From assembly GCA_963739545.1 (NCBI GenBank), contig CAVUAT010000011.1, positions 434,001 to 498,000 on the forward strand: a stretch of DNA of 64,000 bases, written 5' to 3'. The notes under the pieces are model-generated. The model was not told the origin of the DNA and did not search any database. It saw only the letters and a list, made by a program, of their open reading frames with translations. The position numbers and the translations under genes are program-made. Within the stretch, counting starts at the first letter, position 1. Every line of letters begins with the position of its first letter. Shown piece after piece: positions 59,210 to 64,000 of the stretch. The DNA comes from CAVUAT01 sp963739545. GTDB taxonomy: Bacteria; Actinomycetota; Thermoleophilia; Solirubrobacterales; 70-9.

Positions 59210-60274
59210 ATGACGTCCACCACGTCGGACGACGTCTGGCGCCAGATCGGCGAGGCCGGGATCACGCTCCTGCGGATCCCGACGCCGTTCCAGGTCGGGC
59301 GGGTCAACTGCTACCTGCTCGAGGACGACCCGCTGACGCTGATCGACGCCGGGCCCAACTCCGGAAAGGCGCTCGACGAGCTCGAGCACCAGCTCGAGTC
59401 CCTCGGCCGCCGGATCGAGGACATCGAGCTCGTGGTCATCACCCACCAGCACATAGACCACCTCGGGCTGGTCGACATCGTGGCCAAGCGCTCGGGCGCC
59501 GAGGTCGCGGCCATCGACATCCTCGCCCCGTACGTGGAGAACTTCGGCGCGGACGCCGAACGCGACGACGACCTGGCCGAGGCGCTGATGCTGCGCCACG
59601 GAATCTCGCAGGACATCGTCACCGCACTGCGCCAGGTGACCGGCAGCTTCCGCGCCTGGGGCTCGAGGGCCGACGTGACCCGCCCGCTCCACGACGGCGA
59701 GGCCCTATCGCTGCGCGACCGGGAGCTCGAGGTGCAGCTTCGCCCGGGGCACAGCCCCTCGGACACCGTCTTCTGGGACGAGCAACGGCGCATCCTGATC
59801 GCCGCCGATCACCTGATCGCCCACATCTCCTCCAACCCCCTGCTATCGCGACCGCTCGACGGGAGCGACGAGCGCCCACAGGCTCTCGTCAACTACCTGA
59901 ACTCCCTGCAGAAGACCCGCGAGCTGCCAGCCGAGGTCGTCCTCTCCGGGCATGGCGAGCCCATCACCGACCACGCCGATTTGATCCTGAAGCGCTTCGG
60001 CTTGCACCAGCGGCGAGCCGAGAAGCTCTACGGGCTGATCGCAGACGAGCCGCGCAGCGGCCACGGCCTGGCGCAGGCGCTCTGGGGAGACGTCGCCGTG
60101 ACGCAGGCGTTCCTCACCCTCTCGGAGGTGATCGGCCATGTCGACCTGCTGGCGAACGCGGGTCACGTCCGCGAAGACGAGCGCGACGGCGTCGTGCACT
60201 TCGTCGCCACCTCGGACACGGACGCGAGCGAGCTCGGCGACCTGATTCCGGGCGGTAACCCGGCGCAAAGCTAG
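59210..60274 (+). CDS. metallo-beta-lactamase-fold hydrolase (LACTB2/ glyoxalase II-like)
   Basis: A 354-residue enzyme. Zinc motif VITHQHIDHLGLVDIV (HxHxDH), then RPGHSPSDTVFW, LIAADHLIAHISSNP and LSGHGEPITDH complete the metal ligands. A C-terminal winged-helix-like extension (about 275-335) resembles the LACTB2 group. Substrate unknown; thioesters or nucleic acids are options. It lies about 58 nt downstream of manB and 14 nt before the lipid kinase gene. Confidence 0.87.
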   Translation: MTSTTSDDVWRQIGEAGITLLRIPTPFQVGRVNCYLLEDDPLTLIDAGPNSGKALDELEHQLESLGRRIEDIELVVITHQHIDHLGLVDIVAKRSGAEVAAIDILAPYVENFGADAERDDDLAEALMLRHGISQDIVTALRQVTGSFRAWGSRADVTRPLHDGEALSLRDRELEVQLRPGHSPSDTVFWDEQRRILIAADHLIAHISSNPLLSRPLDGSDERPQALVNYLNSLQKTRELPAEVVLSGHGEPITDHADLILKRFGLHQRRAEKLYGLIADEPRSGHGLAQALWGDVAVTQAFLTLSEVIGHVDLLANAGHVREDERDGVVHFVATSDTDASELGDLIPGGNPAQS

Positions 60275-60288
60275 GGTTACCGATTCTC

Positions 60289-61296
60289 GTGCCGCCGACC
60301 ATCGCCCCTACCCAAGAGCGCGCCCCCGCACCCGCCCAGCCGATCGCCCCCGGGGCGGCGAAGAAGCGCATGTTGATCATCGTCAACCCGTACGCGACGA
60401 CCGTCTCGGACCGGCTCAAGAACCTCGTCGTCTACGCGCTGCAGTCTCGCTACGAGGTCGAAGCCGTCGACACCGAGGCGTCCGAGCACGCGATCGAGAT
60501 CGGCCGCGAGGCGCGGGACGGCGGCTACGACATCGTCGTCGCCTTCGGCGGGGACGGCACCCTGAACGAGGTCGCCAACGGGCTCGCGGGAACGGATGTC
60601 CCGGTCTCGGTGCTACCGGGCGGCTCGACCAACGTCGTCGCCCGCACGCTCGGCATCCCCAACGACGTCGTCGACGCGACCGAGCACCTGATCGGCATCG
60701 CCGACGACTTTCACCCTCGCCGCATCGACCTAGGTTTGATCAACGGCCGCCACTTCGTCTTCGCCTGCGGCATGGGACTGGACGCCACCGTCGTCAAGCG
60801 GGTGGACGCCCACCCGCGGATGAAGGCGCGAGTCGGGCCCTGGTACTTCACCTGGGCCGGGATCTCGGCCTTCTATCGCGACTACATGCGCGACCCCATC
60901 CGGATGTCGGTCGAGCTCGAGGGCACCCGCTTCGAGGGCATCACCACCGTGCTTCAGAATTCCGATCCCTTCACCTACTTCATGGACCGCCCCGTCCGGG
61001 TCTGCGACGGCGCCGCGCTCGACAACGGGACTCTCTCGCTCGCCGTCCTGCGGCGCGGCACCCAGCGCGATATGCCGACGATCATCGCCCGCGTACTGAA
61101 CGACCGCTTCCCCGCATCGAGCCACCGCCAGATCGACCACGCCGAGGGCGTCACCGAGGCCCTCGTGCAGTCGATCTCGATGGACGAAGGCGGCTCGCCG
61201 CGGCGGTTTCCGGTCCAGGTCGACGGCGACTACATCGGCGAATACGCCGAGGTCAAGGTCGGGATCGCGCCCCGCGCCCTGACGATCGTTGCGTAG
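60289..61296 (+). CDS. diacylglycerol kinase-family lipid kinase (DgkB/YegS-like)
   Basis: A 335-residue kinase from GTG 60289. A Pro/Ala-rich lead precedes KRMLIIVNPYATT, and the nucleotide motif is VVAFGGDGTLNEVANGLAG (GGDGT), then VLPGGSTNVVARTLGIP. The C-terminal beta sandwich has HFVFACGMGLDATVVKRVD and FPVQVDGDYIGEYAEV. It probably phosphorylates diacylglycerol or a related lipid at the membrane. It follows the MBL gene closely. Confidence 0.92.
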   Translation: MPPTIAPTQERAPAPAQPIAPGAAKKRMLIIVNPYATTVSDRLKNLVVYALQSRYEVEAVDTEASEHAIEIGREARDGGYDIVVAFGGDGTLNEVANGLAGTDVPVSVLPGGSTNVVARTLGIPNDVVDATEHLIGIADDFHPRRIDLGLINGRHFVFACGMGLDATVVKRVDAHPRMKARVGPWYFTWAGISAFYRDYMRDPIRMSVELEGTRFEGITTVLQNSDPFTYFMDRPVRVCDGAALDNGTLSLAVLRRGTQRDMPTIIARVLNDRFPASSHRQIDHAEGVTEALVQSISMDEGGSPRRFPVQVDGDYIGEYAEVKVGIAPRALTIVA

Positions 61297-61467
61297 CTTC
61301 CCGCGCTAGCGGCAGTAGGCGTTACTGACCAGCGTGCTCGATGTGGCGGGGCCGCTCGCCGAGGCCGAGCTCGTCCAGCCTCGGCCCGTTTCGCGCGACT
61401 CGGCGCACGAGGCCAACGCCAGCCCCAGAGCCCGACCGGCTCTTTCCACCATCGCGGGAACAATAGG

Positions 61468-61911
61468 GTGGCCGCCGTGGCCAAGCGTGATCCCGACTGC
61501 CTGTTCTGCACCATCGCCGCGGGCGAATCACCGGCCGAGGTCGTCTTCGAGGATGACCGCACGCTCGCGTTCCTCGACAACCGTCCCCTCTTCCCCGGCC
61601 ACGCCCTCCTGATCCCGCGCGAGCACCACGAGACCCTCGCCGACCTGCCCGACGAACTGCTCGAGCCACTGTTCGCGAACGCGCGCCTGCTCTCGCGAGC
61701 GATCCCCGAGGCGATGGGCAAGCCCGGCTCGTTCGTCGCCCTCAACAACGTCGTAAGCCAGAGCGTCCCCCACCTGCACGTCCACGTCGTCCCGCGCGTC
61801 AAGAAGGACGGCCTGCGCGGGTTCTTCTGGCCGCGGACGAAGTACGCCTCAGACGCCGAGGCGAAGAAGACGGCCGCAGCGATCCACGCTGCCCTCAAGA
61901 AAGCCGCCTGA
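61468..61911 (+). CDS. HIT-family protein
   Basis: A 147-residue HIT hydrolase. CLFCTIAAGESPAEVVFEDD has the C-x2-C zinc-type site. FLDNRPLFPGHALLIPREHH and SVPHLHVHVVPRVKKDGLRG contain the H-x-H-x-H triad (HLHVH). It is a branched HIT group distinct from the 57250 protein. GTG at 61468 chosen, GTG at 61477 possible. The 170 nt upstream hold no gene I can support. It is convergent with rel. Confidence 0.92.
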   Translation: MAAVAKRDPDCLFCTIAAGESPAEVVFEDDRTLAFLDNRPLFPGHALLIPREHHETLADLPDELLEPLFANARLLSRAIPEAMGKPGSFVALNNVVSQSVPHLHVHVVPRVKKDGLRGFFWPRTKYASDAEAKKTAAAIHAALKKAA

Positions 61912-61996
61912 AGTCGGTTAATCGTCCGCGCTGGGAGCAGTTCGGTACCGCATGTGGTTCCAAGTGCACCCGGCCCGTAGCGCGGGCGCTGGGAGC

Positions 61997-64000
61997 CTAC
62001 GCGGTCGGCGTGACGCGGTACGCGTCGAAGACCGAATCCACGTTGCGGAGGCGGTTGATGCACTGCTTCAGCTGCTCGGTGTCGCCGACCTCGACCACGA
62101 AGCGGTTCTTGACCATGGGGTGCTTGGTGGCGCACTTGGCCTCGAGAATGTTGAGGCCGGCCTCGGCGAATGTGCGCGAGAGGTCCTCGAGCAGGCGGGT
62201 GCGGTCGTAGGCGTCGACCTGGAGCTCGACGCGGTATGAGGCCTCGTTGTCGCCGTCCCAATGGACGTCGGTGATCCGCTCCGGCGCCTTCTTGAGCGCC
62301 TTCAGGTTGCGGCAATCCTTGCGGTGGACGGTGATGCCGCGGCCAAGCGAGACGTACCCGACGATCTCGTCGCCGGGGACGGGCCGGCAGCACTTGGCGA
62401 GCCGCACGGCAACCTGATCGACCCCCTTGACCTTGATCCCGTAGCTCGTCGCCTCCTCGGTGGGGCGCCGCGCCGTGTCGGTGCCCTTAACCAGCCCGTC
62501 GGTCGGCTCGTCGGCGACGGCGGCTTCGCCCTGCTTGAGGCGCTGCATCACCTTGTTGGCGACGGTCTTCGTCGAGATCTTCGACTGCCCGAGCGCGATG
62601 TAGAAGTCGTCAGCCTTGCGGAACCCCATCTCGCGGATCACGTCGGCGAACATCGGCGAGCCCGAGACCTTGTGCTGCGGAAGGCCGCGCTTCTGCAGGG
62701 CCTCCATCAGCTGCTCTCGCCCGCGGCGCTCGGCGTCCTCACGGCCCTCCCGCTGGAACCAGGCGCGGATCTTGTTGCGGGCGCGCGCGGTGCGGACCAG
62801 CTTCAGCCAGTCGCGCGAGGGACCGCGGCCCTGCTTCGCGGTCAGCACCTCGACGATGTCGCCGCTCTTCAGCGTGTAGTGAAGCGGGACGATCTTGCCG
62901 TTGACCTTCGCCCCGACGCATTGGTGGCCGACGTCGGTGTGCACCGAGTAGGCGAAGTCGAGCGGCGTCGAGCCGGCCGAGAGGTTCTTGACCTCGCCGC
63001 CGGGGGTGAACACGAACACCTCGTCCTCGAGCAGGTCGCCCTTGAGCGCCTCGATGAACTGCTTCGGATCGGTGTCCTTCTCGGCCTCGAGCAGCTGGCG
63101 CAGCCAGGTCATCTTCTCCTTGGCGGGGTCCCCCCCGCCCGAGCCCTCCTTGTAGACGACGTGGGCTGCGATCCCGTACTCGGCCAGGTCGTGCATCTCC
63201 CCCGTGCGAATCTGGATCTCGAGCGGCTGGCCCTCGGGCCCGATCACGGTCGTGTGCAGGGCCGCGTACATATTGGCCTTGGGCATCGCGATGAAGTCCT
63301 TGAAGCGCCCCGGAAGCGGCTTCCAGATCGAGTGGATGACGCCGATCGCGCCGTAGCAGTCCTTGACCGAGCCGGTCAGCACGCGCATCGCCGTGAGGTC
63401 GAAGATCTCGTTGAACTCGCGGCCCTTGCGGGTCATCTTCGTGTAGATCGAATAGAAGTGCTTGGCGCGGCCCGAGATCTCGGCGTCGATGCCGACGGCC
63501 TTGAGCTCGCGGCCCAGGAACTTGCCCGCCTCGTCGACGTAGTTCTCGCGCTCGGTGCGCTGCTGGGCGACGAGCTCCTTGATCTCCTCGTACTTGCGCG
63601 GGTGCAGGGTCGAGAACGCGAGGTCCTCGAGCTCCCACTTGATGGCGTGGATGCCGAGGCGGTGGGCGAGCGGGGCGAAGATCTCGAGCGTCTCGCGGGC
63701 CTTCTCCATCTGCTTCTGCTTCGGGAGCGCGTCGAGGGTGCGCATGTTGTGGAGGCGGTCGGCCAGCTTGATCAGGATCACCCTGACGTCGGTGGCCATC
63801 GCCACCATCATCTTTCGATAGTTCTCGGCCTGGCGCTCGTCGCGGCTCTTGAACGTGATCTCGGTCAGCTTGGTGACGCCGTCGACGAGCTGGGCGATCT
63901 CCTCGCCGAAGCGCTCGCGGACCTCGTCGAGGCTGGCGCTGGTGTCCTCGACGGTGTCATGCAGCAGCGCGGCCCCCAGCGTCGCGGTGTCGAGGCGCAT
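61997..64000 (-). CDS. rel: bifunctional (p)ppGpp synthetase/hydrolase Rel, N-terminus beyond window end
   Basis: 667 residues are present. They comprise the end of the HD hydrolase domain (ALLHDTVEDT, LIKLADRLHNMRTLD) and the synthetase domain (RAKHFYSIYTKMTRKG, RFKDFIAMPKANMYAALHTT). TGS (DEVFVFTPGGEVKNLSAGST), a zinc-finger/helical region (CCRPVPGDEIVGYVSLGRGI with HRKDC), and the C-terminal ACT domain ending DAYRVTPTA follow. It senses uncharged tRNA on ribosomes. It converges on the HIT gene over an 85-nt gap in which I see no strong terminator. Confidence 0.97.
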   Translation of the reverse strand: MRLDTATLGAALLHDTVEDTSASLDEVRERFGEEIAQLVDGVTKLTEITFKSRDERQAENYRKMMVAMATDVRVILIKLADRLHNMRTLDALPKQKQMEKARETLEIFAPLAHRLGIHAIKWELEDLAFSTLHPRKYEEIKELVAQQRTERENYVDEAGKFLGRELKAVGIDAEISGRAKHFYSIYTKMTRKGREFNEIFDLTAMRVLTGSVKDCYGAIGVIHSIWKPLPGRFKDFIAMPKANMYAALHTTVIGPEGQPLEIQIRTGEMHDLAEYGIAAHVVYKEGSGGGDPAKEKMTWLRQLLEAEKDTDPKQFIEALKGDLLEDEVFVFTPGGEVKNLSAGSTPLDFAYSVHTDVGHQCVGAKVNGKIVPLHYTLKSGDIVEVLTAKQGRGPSRDWLKLVRTARARNKIRAWFQREGREDAERRGREQLMEALQKRGLPQHKVSGSPMFADVIREMGFRKADDFYIALGQSKISTKTVANKVMQRLKQGEAAVADEPTDGLVKGTDTARRPTEEATSYGIKVKGVDQVAVRLAKCCRPVPGDEIVGYVSLGRGITVHRKDCRNLKALKKAPERITDVHWDGDNEASYRVELQVDAYDRTRLLEDLSRTFAEAGLNILEAKCATKHPMVKNRFVVEVGDTEQLKQCINRLRNVDSVFDAYRVTPTA

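Noticed and set aside
61297..61467. Minus-strand peptide ending RNGPRLDELGLGERPRHIEH
   Set aside because: It has a protein-like look, but continues upstream only as antisense of the HIT gene and has no start, ribosome site or family match.
1..64000. CRISPR arrays, insertion sequences, prophage genes, rRNA operons
   Set aside because: I saw no direct-repeat arrays, transposase motifs, phage structural genes or rRNA-like sequence on either strand; the window is mostly core genome.

Overview
The window is a high-GC actinobacterial chromosome segment. Its gene content (actinobacterial-type integration host factor mIHF, a 78-residue RpoZ, a RecX-RecA-ThpR-CinA-FtsK neighbourhood, a DapA-amidase-DapB-M16-Pnp run, a NusA with an extra zinc-knuckle-like tail) best fits class Thermoleophilia, probably Solirubrobacterales. 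That placement is inference from gene content and protein sequence, not from a search. Starts are often GTG or TTG and most neighbouring genes overlap by 4 nt (ATGA or GTGA), so translational coupling is the rule.

Layout. 0-18 kb: start of miaB, two small unknown genes, a membrane cupredoxin, recX-recA-thpR with a LexA-like palindrome, a YihY membrane protein, two alpha/beta hydrolases, cinA, a metallo-beta-lactamase protein with a tiny zinc ribbon, a secreted CocE-type hydrolase, ftsK, a small secreted collagen-like protein, a two-component system, and a divergent DUF2867/TetR pair. 18.7-51.3 kb: almost uninterrupted minus-strand core genes. Listed from high to low coordinates, these are pyrR-pyrB-pyrC-(isochorismatase-like)-carA-(NTF2-like)-(GNAT)-carB-pyrK-pyrD; then mihF-gmk-rpoZ-coaBC-TPR-dtd; rimP-nusA-infB-DUF503-rbfA-nrnA-truB-ribF-rpsO; a redox trio (peroxiredoxin, NTF2-like, DsbA-like); and pnp-M16-dapB-amidase-dapA-rnj. 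51.4-56 kb: rnz, tRNA-Arg(CCG), a CDP-sugar pair (rfbG, rfbF), and a cysO-like/thrC pair behind a SAM-I riboswitch. 56-64 kb: corA, two HIT proteins, a phosphohexomutase, a metallo-beta-lactamase protein, a lipid kinase, and most of rel.

Most interesting points. (1) A SAM-I riboswitch with terminator and antiterminator precedes a ThrC-family PLP enzyme followed by a CysO-like sulfur carrier protein whose Gly-Gly tail is masked by one extra Ser. By analogy with CysO/CysM this suggests a protein-thiocarboxylate route to homocysteine from O-phosphohomoserine. (2) The rimP-nusA-infB operon has a good promoter and, between promoter and rimP, a 10-bp intrinsic terminator whose left arm can pair instead with the leader 5' end: a candidate attenuator. 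(3) The same 12-base LexA-like palindrome occurs upstream of recA and between rnz and tRNA-Arg. (4) Non-pyrimidine genes are translationally coupled inside the pyrimidine operon.

Data-quality caution. Many genes carry single-base frameshifts (MBL protein, ftsK, histidine kinase, rnj, dapA, amidase, dapB, M16 peptidase, truB, rfbG), crowded between 18.7 and 24.8 kb. Several are normally essential and both halves of each remain well conserved, so these look mostly like consensus errors rather than decay.
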